Assembly: GCF_006716675.1 (NCBI RefSeq)
Contig: NZ_VFPM01000001.1
Location: 186,001 to 250,000, forward strand
DNA: 64,000 nucleotides
Origin: Humibacillus xanthopallidus
Lineage (GTDB): Bacteria > Actinomycetota > Actinomycetes > Actinomycetales > Dermatophilaceae
Direction of reading: 5' to 3'
The number at the start of each line of letters is the position of its first letter. Position 1 is the stretch's first letter. This document shows positions 17,519 to 25,282 of the stretch, in pieces. Made by a program: the position numbers and the translations under genes. Below the pieces are notes generated by a model, which made no database searches, had not been told where the DNA came from, and saw only the letters and a program-made list of their open reading frames with translations.

Positions 17519-18318
17519 GCTCGGGCTCCGATCGGGCTACGGGAAGGCTGACCGGCGAGCTCGGCCCGGTTGTTGGCCACCGTCGAGTCGATCGCGTCCC
17601 GGGCCGCGGACAGGCTGCGCACGAGCGGTGACGTGTCGAACTTCCGCGGCGCCTTTGCGCCCCTACCGAACACCTGCGCTGCAGCGGGATCCCATGCGAG
17701 AGAGGCGATCACGAGGATCTGCAGCACCTTGCGGACCTCACGGGCGGTGTAGGGGTCGCCCTCGCCCACCATCAGCAGCCCCAGCGACGCGGACCCGCCG
17801 ATGCGCTCGAAGCCGGCCCGCAGCGTCTGCGCCCAGGACCGGGCCCCTGACAGCGACACCAGGTCCGAACGCGTCGTCAGCAGGCACAGGTCGGCGGCGT
17901 ACAGCAACGGCTCCGGGAACCCCGCGAGGCCCAGCCGGCCGGCGTCCACGATGACGTCCTGCCCCGTCCGTTCCAACGTCTTGAGGGTGGCCGCGAGGGG
18001 CTCCCACAGCGGCACCAGGCTAGGCGCCTGCGTGTGCGAGCGGGTTCCCGGCAGCAACGAGGCCGAGGTTCCCTCTATCCGCACCGCCGCCTCGGGGATC
18101 GCCTGCTCCAGCTGGCCGTGCCGGTGAGCCAGCGCGAGGTCAATCAGGGAGGCCGTCGGGGCGGTCAGTCCGCGCAGATACCCAGCGAGGACGGAGGACC
18201 CGCCCGTCGGGTCGGCTTCGACGAGCAGCGCGGGCCGCGGCCAGGTCAGCGCGAGGCCCACCGAGGAGGTGGTCACCCCTGGTGACCCGGAGGCGGAGGT
18301 GAGCACGATCAGAGCCAT
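17515..18318 (-). CDS. TadZ/CpaE-like P-loop protein (ParA/MinD family)
   Basis: A 267-aa protein starting MALIVLTSASGSPGVTTSSV, a deviant Walker A of the ParA/MinD class in which the usual Lys residues are missing (SPGVTTS). VEADPTGG matches the switch region. Proteins of this type (CpaE/TadZ) place the pilus machine at a cell pole. I chose the ATG at 18318, 4 bases after the upstream stop; upstream codons overlap the SAF gene. Because the Lys residues are absent, ATP hydrolysis may be weak or lost, as described for some TadZ proteins. Confidence 0.82.
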   Translation of the reverse strand: MALIVLTSASGSPGVTTSSVGLALTWPRPALLVEADPTGGSSVLAGYLRGLTAPTASLIDLALAHRHGQLEQAIPEAAVRIEGTSASLLPGTRSHTQAPSLVPLWEPLAATLKTLERTGQDVIVDAGRLGLAGFPEPLLYAADLCLLTTRSDLVSLSGARSWAQTLRAGFERIGGSASLGLLMVGEGDPYTAREVRKVLQILVIASLAWDPAAAQVFGRGAKAPRKFDTSPLVRSLSAARDAIDSTVANNRAELAGQPSRSPIGARA

Positions 18319-18322
18319 CAGG

Positions 18323-19018
18323 TCACCGCTCCCGGCTGTCGAGCACGAGCGCGACCCTGCCGGTCGCGGCGCGTGCGGCGAGCTCACCGGCCTCGTCCTT
18401 CGGCACGAGTACAGACACGACGGTCTTGTCCTGCTCCGCGCCCGGGTGCAGGCCCACCACCGTGGCGGTGACCTCGACCGGCGGGCCGTCGGTGGCCTCG
18501 CCCTGCGCGCCCGGGGTACCGACGATGCGTACGTTGTCGCCAGCCTGCAACGGCTCGCCCGGCATCAGCGAAGCCGGCAACGCGACCCCCACGACCGACT
18601 GACCTGCCGGGGGGATCACCGATCGCGTGACCGACTCGGCCGTCACGAGGCTCCCGGCAGGCATGTCCATCGCGGCGCGCCGCCCCACCAGGTCAGGCAG
18701 GCTGCTCCCGGCGACGGTCCGCAGGGCCGGGTCGACACCGACCTGGACGGTCATCAGGTCGGCCTGGTCGATCGTCTCCCCGCGGGTAATGGTCGCGCGG
18801 ACCGCGACGACCTCGTGGGTGTTGCTCGTCGAGGTCCACGCCCACACCCCGAGAAGCGCACCGAGGCACACGGCGGCGACCGAAGCGACCACGAGGATCG
18901 GGCGGCGCCTCAACTTCGGGGCCGGAGCCACCTCGCCGGAGCTGAGCGGAGCCGGCCGGGCTCGTCCGTTCCGCCGGCCAGCGTCTGTGCTGTCCGTGCG
19001 CCCTGTTGTCACGGTCAT
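18323..19018 (-). CDS. CpaB/RcpC-like SAF-domain pilus protein
   Basis: A 231-aa protein with a basic N-terminus, one membrane segment (about 40-62) and a SAF domain (RATITRGETIDQADL through LVGRRAAMDMPAGSLV, about 73-125). A second beta-rich part includes GVALPASLMPGEPLQAGDNV. CpaB/RcpC proteins guide the pilus through the envelope. It is the first core Tad gene after the two secreted proteins. No outer-membrane secretin is expected in a Gram-positive host and none is seen. Confidence 0.85.
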   Translation of the reverse strand: MTVTTGRTDSTDAGRRNGRARPAPLSSGEVAPAPKLRRRPILVVASVAAVCLGALLGVWAWTSTSNTHEVVAVRATITRGETIDQADLMTVQVGVDPALRTVAGSSLPDLVGRRAAMDMPAGSLVTAESVTRSVIPPAGQSVVGVALPASLMPGEPLQAGDNVRIVGTPGAQGEATDGPPVEVTATVVGLHPGAEQDKTVVSVLVPKDEAGELAARAATGRVALVLDSRER

Positions 19019-19039
19019 CCGCGTTCCCCCGTCGACCCG

Positions 19040-19972
19040 TTACCGATTGATGACTTGGCTCTCGCCCATGGTGATGTTCGTCGTCCGAGACAGGTCCAGC
19101 GGAATAACGCCGCTCTCCCCGACCCCCGCCCACGTCACGCTCCAGTAGCTCGTCGCAGTTACGGCGTACGAGCCCTGGCGGGTGTAGGTGTGACCGCAGT
19201 CGGGGCTCGACTGTCTCCCATAGGAGTCCGCGTACGGGGTGCCCTTCGTGAGACACACGACCTGGGTTCCGTCGCCCATGTCCCACACAACCTTCTTGAC
19301 CTTCGCCGTCGCCCGGACCGTGAAGCCGGCCGCTGACGCGGTCCGGGTGATCGGGCCCCACGTGTTCTCTGCGGCGCCGTCCACCCACATCCACGTCGGC
19401 AGCCCGATGATCCCGATGCTTCCCGGCCGCGGCTCGGGGACGATCCCGATGGTGACCGCCTTCAGCTGCATCGCGTTCATGGCCCGCCGGGCCAAGACCC
19501 GCGGGTCCGGCGGCGGAGGTGCCGCCGATGGTGGCCCGGCGGCCCAGAACAGCAATACCCGATCACCGTTGACGTCGTTGCCGGCAACGAGGCACTGGTA
19601 GATCGCGCCGTCGTCGTGGCCACCCCAAATGGGGGTCGTCTTCGCGGGAGGCGGGGAGAGCGCCCCCATGAAGAGACACGTGACCCCGTTGACGTCCAGC
19701 ATGTTGGACGCGTCGCCCCCCGGCCCGGCGCTTGAGCCGCCCGCAGCGGCGTCGCCAATCCCTGAGCCCCCACCGGATGTGCCGCCGGAGTTCCCTCCTC
19801 CACCGGCCCAAATGATGCAGTTGCCCATGTCGCCGTACTTCTCGCACGTGGGACTGTCCGCCCTGGCGGTCGTTGTTGCGCCGAAGGTCCCGGCGGCAAG
19901 AGTCGCCACGAGGATCGCGGCGCATCTGGCTAGCACGAGTCCGCCTTGGGTTGGACGTACTCCACTCGCCAC
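19040..19972 (-). CDS. Secreted protein with PKD-like domain, Tad operon
   Basis: A protein of about 310 aa with a signal peptide ending near TARADS, a Gly/Ser-rich stretch (about 55-90), and a C-terminal domain with WDMGDGTQVVC ... CGHTYTRQGSYAVTATSYWSVTW, the pattern of a PKD-like beta sandwich. Proteins like this accompany actinobacterial Tad loci and may coat or anchor the pilus; the exact role is unknown. Both candidate starts are GTG: 19972 overlaps the upstream gene by 43 bases, and 19936 overlaps its stop by 7 and has GGCGGA upstream. The later start gives a better signal peptide. Confidence 0.75.
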   Translation of the reverse strand: MASGVRPTQGGLVLARCAAILVATLAAGTFGATTTARADSPTCEKYGDMGNCIIWAGGGGNSGGTSGGGSGIGDAAAGGSSAGPGGDASNMLDVNGVTCLFMGALSPPPAKTTPIWGGHDDGAIYQCLVAGNDVNGDRVLLFWAAGPPSAAPPPPDPRVLARRAMNAMQLKAVTIGIVPEPRPGSIGIIGLPTWMWVDGAAENTWGPITRTASAAGFTVRATAKVKKVVWDMGDGTQVVCLTKGTPYADSYGRQSSPDCGHTYTRQGSYAVTATSYWSVTWAGVGESGVIPLDLSRTTNITMGESQVINR

Positions 19973-20541
19973 CCATCAGGACTCGGGTATTCGCGGTTAA
20001 CCACACCGACCAGTCGAAGACCGGTCGGCTTCCGACTGGCCGGCACGATTGACTTGCCCCTGCTGTCTACGACGTTGACGCCTGTGACGTCGTAGCAGAC
20101 CAGGAACGTCACAATCGGGACTGCCGGAGGCGTGGATTTGAGGTCCATGGTGAGGTCGGTCTTCACATGCTGGACCGACTTGAGCTTCGTCTCCCCCGTC
20201 ACACGGATCTTCTGTGCCTTGGCCGCGTTGAGAGCGTTCACATTGTCGACCAGTGCCGTGCCGCTCGAGGACCCCTCGAAGAACGAGGGGCTGGTCTTGG
20301 CCGGCTCGTAGAGACCGCGCGCCGCGTCCCTGTAGTACCTCGCCACCATCCCCCGGGCCTCCTCTTGTGCCACCTGATCGGGACTCGTCGTCGTCGGTGC
20401 GTTCGAGGTCGAAACCGAGACACGAGACGTCGCGGACGATGTAGGCCTCGACGGAGTGGAGGCACTCGTGCACGCCGCAAGCGCAGCCACCGTGATGGCG
20501 GCTGCGATGGCCGCGCCCGCTCGCCTGTCTGCTCGAGTCAT
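19930..20541 (-). CDS. Putative lipoprotein, first gene of Tad operon
   Basis: A 203-aa protein with a lipoprotein signal: the N-terminus has two Arg residues, a hydrophobic run and the lipobox LAAC (Cys near 24). A Ser/Thr-rich linker follows, then a domain of about 140 aa with RYYRDAARGLYEPAKTSPSF and a beta-rich C-terminal half (FLVCYDVTGVNVVDS). The fold resembles small exported NTF2-like domains, but I cannot confirm that. It has GGGGAG as ribosome site. It overlaps the next gene, so it probably leads the operon. Confidence 0.75.
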   Translation of the reverse strand: MTRADRRAGAAIAAAITVAALAACTSASTPSRPTSSATSRVSVSTSNAPTTTSPDQVAQEEARGMVARYYRDAARGLYEPAKTSPSFFEGSSSGTALVDNVNALNAAKAQKIRVTGETKLKSVQHVKTDLTMDLKSTPPAVPIVTFLVCYDVTGVNVVDSRGKSIVPASRKPTGLRLVGVVNREYPSPDGWRVEYVQPKADSC

Positions 20542-20917
20542 GTCGTCTCCCCGGTCTCAAGAGATAAAGCCCACTCACCTCCGCCTGGCGATCAGCGTCG
20601 GGTCGGCGATTTTCACGATATGACTGGTCTGCCCGCCTGAGCACACCCGAGGGCTACCTGTGGATATCGACCAGCAAGTGCCACGGCCCCTGTGGATTCG
20701 CCCGATTTGCGCCTCATGCAAGTCCATGGCACCACACACGCGGCCATCGCGCAGTTCGAGACTCAAGACCATCGGGACGTGGAAGGAGCTGCAACCGCGC
20801 TCCCGCAGTAGGACATAGGGGGTGGCCTGCAGCGTGGCCTCCCGTGCTCAAAGACGCGCGAGATCTGAGGTGATCGCCCGAACGCAGTGCCAGGGCTTTG
20901 GAGACTGGGAGGTCACC
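20542..20917. promoter_or_regulatory. Divergent intergenic region between the Tad operon and the excisionase-like gene
   Basis: These 376 bases separate the leftward Tad operon from the rightward HTH gene, so promoters for both are expected here. TTTATC near 20560 (minus strand) and CATATCG near 20616 are weak -10 candidates; no good -35 was found. A short leftward frame (20575-20772) in the middle looks like a possible gene remnant but has no supporting signal. Confidence 0.4.
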
Positions 20918-21148
20918 ATGAACCAGAAGCACCGTCGCGAGTTCGAGTCACTCGCTGAAGCAGCCGAGCGAACAGGCCTGAGCACGAAGACGATTCGACG
21001 GCGCATCGCCAGCGGCGTGCTCGCCGCGTATCGCAGCGGGCCCCGCGTGCTTCGGGTCGATCCGAACGACGTCGACCAGATGATGGTTCGCCTCCCGACC
21101 ATGTCCGCAGGGCCGGAGTCCATGGGGGCACGGCGCCCTTCCCGTTGA
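20918..21148 (+). CDS. Excisionase-like helix-turn-helix protein
   Basis: A 76-aa protein with a MerR/excisionase-type winged helix: ESLAEAAERTGLSTKTIRRR, then IASGVLAAYRSGPRVLRVDPNDVD. The spacing of helix, wing and final helix matches Xis/AlpA-type proteins that set the direction of integrase reactions. I chose the ATG at 20918 with GGGAGG upstream; the longer frame has no ribosome site. Its position in the same module as the integrase supports an excision factor, though AlpA-type regulators look alike. Confidence 0.75.
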   Translation: MNQKHRREFESLAEAAERTGLSTKTIRRRIASGVLAAYRSGPRVLRVDPNDVDQMMVRLPTMSAGPESMGARRPSR

Positions 21149-21213
21149 GCCCGCAGGCAGCGCGTGAATCCGCTTGCCGCAAATCCGGCCTGCCTATCCG
21201 GTTTAGCACCGGC

Positions 21214-21810
21214 ATGATCAGTCCCGTGGGCCCTTACGACAACACCGGTGACCCGACCCAAGTGGGAGCACCGGACGGGCACGGCTTGTTCGGCATCATC
21301 GACGAGGATGCCGATGGACTCCTGTGCCACACCTGCGGCTGGCGCGGCTCACACTTGGGCCTCCACGCCTTCAAGTCTCACGGGATCAGCGCCCGGCAAT
21401 ACAAGCTCGAGCACGGCCTACGCCGGTCCAAGGGACTGGTCGCCGCAGCGGTCCTCGAGAAGCTCGCCGAGCGCGGCGCAGCCCAAATGCCCTCACGAAC
21501 AGGGCTCATCGCTGCACGTGATCCCGGAAAGGCCACCGCCGCACGACTCGCTGGTGGGATGCCGCTCTCCCCTGCGGGGGCTGCAGCTTCGGCGTCCGGT
21601 CGCCAGACGCCTCGTGTTAAACGCCGTGTGGAGATCGTCGTCACGTGCGGAGAGTGCGGCGCGGAGTTCTGCCCGCTCCGCGGGGCGCGTCGGCGGAAGT
21701 TCTGCACGCGATCCTGCGCCAGCCGCTTCAACCGCCGCCGTGCGACTCTGTCTGCACGAGCTGTCAACGAAACACCGAGTATGGGTCATGAAGCATCTGG
21801 GTCAGGTTGA
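21214..21810 (+). CDS. MucR/Ros-like zinc-finger regulator
   Basis: A 198-aa protein. Its N-terminal half has the MucR/Ros pattern: GLLCHTCGWRGSHLGLHAFK, then SHGISARQYKLEHGL, with a Cys-x2-Cys ... His-x-His-like zinc site. A second Cys-rich cluster (CGECGAEFCPL, then RRKFCTRSCASRFNRRR) looks like another zinc knuckle found in phage and island proteins. I prefer the ATG at 21214; a TTG at 21145 overlapping the previous stop is an alternative. Its last 25 bases overlap the convergent AAA gene. It probably regulates the island; targets are unknown. Confidence 0.7.
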   Translation: MISPVGPYDNTGDPTQVGAPDGHGLFGIIDEDADGLLCHTCGWRGSHLGLHAFKSHGISARQYKLEHGLRRSKGLVAAAVLEKLAERGAAQMPSRTGLIAARDPGKATAARLAGGMPLSPAGAAASASGRQTPRVKRRVEIVVTCGECGAEFCPLRGARRRKFCTRSCASRFNRRRATLSARAVNETPSMGHEASGSG

Positions 21811-22970
21811 CGGGTGATGAAGTCCGCCATGCCGGGGACCGTGAAGGCGATCCGCCCGTGCTCTGGGGCATACAGCAGCCCCTTGGAGATCAGGGCGGCC
21901 CTCGTGGGCCCCAGGCTGGTCGGCTTACGGCCCAGGCGGCGGGCGACCTCTCCTGACGAGCTGACCGCATCCCCATCCACGGCCATCCCACGCAGGTAGG
22001 CCTGTTCGCTGCGGGTAGCCCGGTCCCACCGGGCCCGGAAGAAACCGTTGTCCAGGGCGTTCCGGCCCAAGGCGGCGCCAACGCGAGCATCGTGGACGGT
22101 GATCACGTCCGCGCCGAGAGCGCTGTTCCACGTGTCCTGGCCGTACTGCTGGAGGAAGTACGGATAACCGCGGGCCTCATCCACGAGCAGCGCCACCCCG
22201 GCGGCCTCCCAGCTGACGCCAGCCCGCTCCGCAGGCACCGTGAGCACCTCACCGGCGATATCGCTGGGCAGGGCAGTGATCGGGTAGAACGCAAACAGCC
22301 GCTCGGCGTACGACTTCGCCTCGGCAACGTCTTTGGGTAGCGACGGAAGGCCAGCGAGACAGAGCAGGAACGGCCAGCCCTGTTGCGATGCCCGGTGCGC
22401 GATCGCGCAGAGGGCTACCAGCTCGTCCATGGTCAGGTCCTGAGCCTCGTCGACGAGGACGGCCACGCCGACACCTTCCTCACCCGCGCCGTCGCTCAGG
22501 TCCTTGACGAGCTTGTCGAGGTCGGTCTCCAAGACGCCGGAGTCGGCGCCTCCACCGGGCGAGTCGGCCAGATCCACGCCAAAGGACCACGTGCCCGTCG
22601 AGTCGTACGACGCCTTGAACGACAGGGCAGTCTTCAGGGCACGCAGGATCCGGCGGCCCGAGCTGGGGCGTGCCAGGTCCGAGAGCGGGCCGTACAACGC
22701 CTCGCCCAACGCCACCCGCAACGTCTTGCCCGCACCGGCCTCGACCTGCGCCACCACCCAGCCATGGCTCTCCGCGGCCTTCGCCATGGCGGTCTGCAGG
22801 ACGGTCTTGCCCACGCCGCGGAGCCCGTAGAGGGCCACCGGTTGAACCGAGAGGCCAGCCATCACCCGATCCAGTGCCACGGCCCAGTCCGAGAGCTCGA
22901 GGTCGCGGCCCACCAACGCCAGCGGTGGACGACCCGCCCCCGGGCTGTACGGATTGCGTCTGGCCTCCAT
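21786..22970 (-). CDS. AAA family ATPase with C-terminal winged helix (Orc1/Cdc6-like layout)
   Basis: A 394-aa protein with Walker A GLRGVGKT near 49-56, Walker B AVLVDEAQD near 168-176, and a sensor region with FLLCLAGLPSLP. The C-terminus (about 310-394) reads as a winged helix: SEQAYLRGMAVDGDAVSSSG, then EVARRLGRKPTSLGPTR and ALISKGLLYAPEHGRIAFTV. This AAA-plus-winged-helix layout is found in AAA_16/Orc1-Cdc6-like proteins on mobile elements. Possible roles are control of island replication or maintenance, or defence. It is transcribed leftward from an AT-richer upstream region and overlaps the MucR-like gene tail to tail. Confidence 0.75.
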   Translation of the reverse strand: MEARRNPYSPGAGRPPLALVGRDLELSDWAVALDRVMAGLSVQPVALYGLRGVGKTVLQTAMAKAAESHGWVVAQVEAGAGKTLRVALGEALYGPLSDLARPSSGRRILRALKTALSFKASYDSTGTWSFGVDLADSPGGGADSGVLETDLDKLVKDLSDGAGEEGVGVAVLVDEAQDLTMDELVALCAIAHRASQQGWPFLLCLAGLPSLPKDVAEAKSYAERLFAFYPITALPSDIAGEVLTVPAERAGVSWEAAGVALLVDEARGYPYFLQQYGQDTWNSALGADVITVHDARVGAALGRNALDNGFFRARWDRATRSEQAYLRGMAVDGDAVSSSGEVARRLGRKPTSLGPTRAALISKGLLYAPEHGRIAFTVPGMADFITRQPDPDAS

Positions 22971-23499
22971 GAGCGCCCCATCCTCTGACCATTTATGCGC
23001 AAATCTAGGTTAGCGCTAGACAGGCACCAATTTCGTTAGACGCACTGGTCTCGGAGGGAGGACGACCGTCGCGGTGGCTCACCGGCACCCGACCAGCGAC
23101 CCGTGACGACCCCGGCGTCCCTGCGCCTCAGTCAGGCGCGGCCTGCGCTATGGGTCCGGACCCGCCTCAGCTTGCCTGGCCGAGGTCGAAACACGCGCTC
23201 GAGTTTGGCGAAGAGGGGCTCAAACACGCACCGTTCGTGGGCGGTCACCCGGCGGACCCGGCGAGATGCACGCGCCTAGCGTAAGGAGCTACTGACCCCT
23301 GGCGGCGGCCAAACGACTGCGAGCGCGGGCCAGCTGGCCCCAAGGTAACCGCCGGCAAGCCCACTTCCTCCGCGTGTCGATTCACGTCTTCGCATCGCAC
23401 GTGCATCGCACGGAGTGTCGGCATCGGCTCTACCCGAAGTGTTAGCCGGTCTAGGGAACCCCAACTGCCCCATTCCGCCAGCGCGTGGCACTCGGGAGG
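22971..23499. other. 529-base non-coding region between AAA ATPase and integrase genes
   Basis: I see no credible gene here. Close to the AAA gene there is an AT-richer patch with an interrupted palindrome, TCTAG (23004-23008) and CTAGA (23016-23020), around TAGCGCTA (23011-23018); this would suit an operator for the AAA gene. A near repeat GTTAG recurs at 23034. The remaining stretch is ordinary GC-rich sequence without strong hairpins or iterons. Confidence 0.4.
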
Positions 23500-24675
23500 C
23501 TAGGAATCGATCTCTCTGCTCAGCAGTTCGGTCAGGGCGCGATCGCGCTGGGCAGTCGCATGCTGGTAGCGAAGCGCCACGGTGACGTCAGTGTGCCCGC
23601 CGCGATGCAGGAGTTCAGCCAGAGTCGCTCCCTGCTCCGCATACTTGCTCAAGCCCGTGTGCCGCAGATTGTGGAAGTGGAAGCCTGGTCGGCCTGCCTG
23701 CTCCCTCGCCGCCCTCCACGCGCGATCTAGGGCACTCTGGGAGACACGCATACCGCGGCCATTGGTGAGGACCGGAGCAGTGCGCTGAGAGGCCGTGTAG
23801 ATCTGGAGGTGCTGCGTCAGCCCGGGCAGGAGCGCGGCTGGCACGGCGACACTTCTGGTGCTACGCGCCTTCGGTGGTGTGAGGGCGTTCGCCTTCACGT
23901 TCCACTGTCTACGCACATGGAGCAGTGCCCGCTCGGGGTCGTCTAGGTACTCCAGATCCCGTCGTTGCAAGCCCAGCAACTCCCCGATGCGAAGGGCGCA
24001 CCAGGCGGCCAGCGGCACGGCGATCCGCAGGGGGGCAGGCATTGCTTCAGCGAAGGCCCTGACCTCTTCGGGCAGCGCGACGTCTCCTTGCTCATCCTCG
24101 GGGCGCACTCTTCGATGCTTCGGTGCCTCGGGAAAGTCGAACGTCTCAAGAGCGCCGGCCTTGGCCTTTACCGCCGCGTTGAGCATCGAGCGGAGCACGA
24201 TCACCACGTTCGGCGCTACACCATTAACGCGAGCGTCTGGGTGCCGCGTCGAACGCTGGCGTCCTAGGGCAGCAAGATGGTCGGCTACGCGCTCGGTGGT
24301 CAGGTCGGCCAATCGGATGTCACCGAGGTCATCAAGAATGTGGTTCTTGAGTACGGAGCGGTACGACACGACGGTCGCCGGTGAGCGGTCAGGGTTGGCT
24401 TCTAGGGCGAGGAGCCACTTCTCGGACCACTCCTTCAGCGTCATCGATTGGGCTTCGACCCGCGCGACCTCGGCCTGGCGGGCGGACCGGCGCTCTGCTG
24501 GGGGCACGAAACGACCGCGAGCAATCTGCCCGCGAGTGATGTCGAGCGCCGCGCGTGCATCCGTAAGAGTGTCGAACATGCCAAGGGAATGCGTACGTCC
24601 CTCGTAGTCGACCCTGACCCGGTAACGACCTCGATACCGGGTGACCCCCCTCGGCAGCTTCGCCGGTGCAGCCAT
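23500..24675 (-). CDS. int: Tyrosine recombinase/integrase
   Basis: A 391-aa phage-type integrase. The N-terminus has the arm-binding AP2-like fold (GRYRVRVDYEGRTHSLGMF near 14-35), then a SAM-like core-binding domain (SLTLKEW-like MTLKEWSEKWLLAL, about 80-180) and the catalytic domain. The catalytic residues are visible: Arg in WCALRIGELLGL, the HxxR box in FHFHNLRHTGL, His in HRGGHTDVTV and the nucleophile Tyr in ALRYQHA. It starts at the ATG at 24675 with GGAGG upstream. It sits 240 bases from the 3' end of ssrA, reading away from it, which marks ssrA as the integration site. Confidence 0.93.
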   Translation of the reverse strand: MAAPAKLPRGVTRYRGRYRVRVDYEGRTHSLGMFDTLTDARAALDITRGQIARGRFVPPAERRSARQAEVARVEAQSMTLKEWSEKWLLALEANPDRSPATVVSYRSVLKNHILDDLGDIRLADLTTERVADHLAALGRQRSTRHPDARVNGVAPNVVIVLRSMLNAAVKAKAGALETFDFPEAPKHRRVRPEDEQGDVALPEEVRAFAEAMPAPLRIAVPLAAWCALRIGELLGLQRRDLEYLDDPERALLHVRRQWNVKANALTPPKARSTRSVAVPAALLPGLTQHLQIYTASQRTAPVLTNGRGMRVSQSALDRAWRAAREQAGRPGFHFHNLRHTGLSKYAEQGATLAELLHRGGHTDVTVALRYQHATAQRDRALTELLSREIDS

Positions 24676-24742
24676 GCGTCCTCCAGGAGTCTTCCCGTTC
24701 AGTGAGGGGTCGGGCCTGGGCTACACGAGGTCGACCACCGCC

Positions 24743-24771
24743 TGTGACAGCTTGTGACAGCTGTGTGACAG
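24743..24771. repeat. Three direct TGTGACAG repeats upstream of the integrase
   Basis: Identical 8-base units occur at 24743-24750, 24753-24760 and 24764-24771, about one helical turn apart (10 and 11 bases). They lie between the integrase start and ssrA. Position and spacing fit arm-type binding sites for the integrase or an excisionase operator. Confidence 0.6.
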
Positions 24772-24823
24772 TTTTCCTGCCGCGCCAAGTCTAGACATGA
24801 CCTGTTGTGTCCGCACCACAGAC

Positions 24824-24859
24824 AACGGCTGATCTGCACGTTTGCGCAGATCAGCCGTT
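24824..24859. terminator. 14-bp perfect inverted repeat downstream of ssrA
   Basis: AACGGCTGATCTGC at 24824-24837 pairs exactly with 24846-24859 across an 8-base loop. It could end transcription of ssrA (leftward), although no T-run follows. Because it lies in the attachment region, a recombination or replication role is also possible. Confidence 0.5.
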
Positions 24860-24915
24860 ATCTCGAGCGCTGAACAGCGTGCGGAAGCGAACAGCGTGAC
24901 GTGGCCACCATCAAG

Positions 24916-24948
24916 TGGTGGAGGTGGCGGGAATTGAACCCGCGTCCG
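24916..24948. other. Probable attachment site core (att) in the ssrA 3' end
   Basis: The T-arm and acceptor part of ssrA is the usual crossover site for integrases next to tmRNA genes. Integration leaves the gene intact, as seen here. The partner copy is not in the window, so the exact core cannot be set. Confidence 0.5.
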
Positions 24949-25282
24949 ATGACGAGAGACCAGAGCTTCTCCGGGTGCAGTGCGCTATGGCTTTTCTCGG
25001 CCCCAAGGCTCGCACGCACACGTCCCCTGACAGGCCCAGTTGAGTAAGAGTCCCGCGCAGCCCCTCAACATGACTGCACAGCAAGTCCCCTAGCTGACGC
25101 CAGGCACTGAGTCGGGAACTAGCTCAGGCTGACGGACTTCGAGGCTCGCTCAGGCGGCGAGGGCGAAGTCGGTGCGCTTGGAATCGGCACCTATTGTTTT
25201 GCGGGGAGCGTTAACGAGATAACCCCACATCCTCGACCCGCTTCCTCTGGTGTGTCGACCACCGTCGAAACCGATCACCCCC
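24916..25282 (-). ncRNA. ssrA: Transfer-messenger RNA (tmRNA)
   Basis: This 367-base RNA rescues stalled ribosomes together with SmpB. The 5' end GGGGGTG (25282-25276) pairs with CACCTCC before ACCA at the 3' end, giving a 7-bp acceptor stem. It begins GGGGGTGATCGGTTTCGACG, the usual tmRNA start, and the T-arm near the 3' end has GGTTCAATTCC. The tag frame runs from a GCC resume codon at 25188 to TGA at 25150 and encodes ADSKRTDFALAA, a typical actinobacterial degradation tag. CCA is encoded. A TTGACA lies at 25325-25320 on the same strand but no matching -10 is clear. Confidence 0.96.

Larger units (their letters stand above)
1..24915. mobile_element. Right part of a genomic island or ICE-like element integrated at ssrA (left end outside window)
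   Basis: A tyrosine integrase gene lies 240 bases from the 3' end of the tmRNA gene and reads away from it, the usual layout of elements that integrate into the 3' end of ssrA. Next to it are an excisionase-like HTH gene, a MucR-like zinc-finger gene and an AAA ATPase gene, followed by a Tad pilus locus and a type I restriction-modification operon as probable cargo. I found no second copy of the ssrA 3' end in the window, so the left boundary is either before position 1 or too diverged to see. No conjugation genes are visible, so self-transfer cannot be claimed. It is inference that the Tad and R-M loci belong to the same insertion. Confidence 0.55.

Noticed and set aside
20575..20772. Leftward 65-codon frame upstream of the lipoprotein gene
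   Set aside because: The sequence looks partly protein-like (LELRDGRVCGAMDL) and could be a remnant, but there is no ribosome site and no recognisable family. Not listed as a gene.
24916..24990. A tRNA gene at the integrase end
   Set aside because: The T-arm and CCA belong to tmRNA: the matching acceptor strand is 360 bases away and a tag frame lies between.
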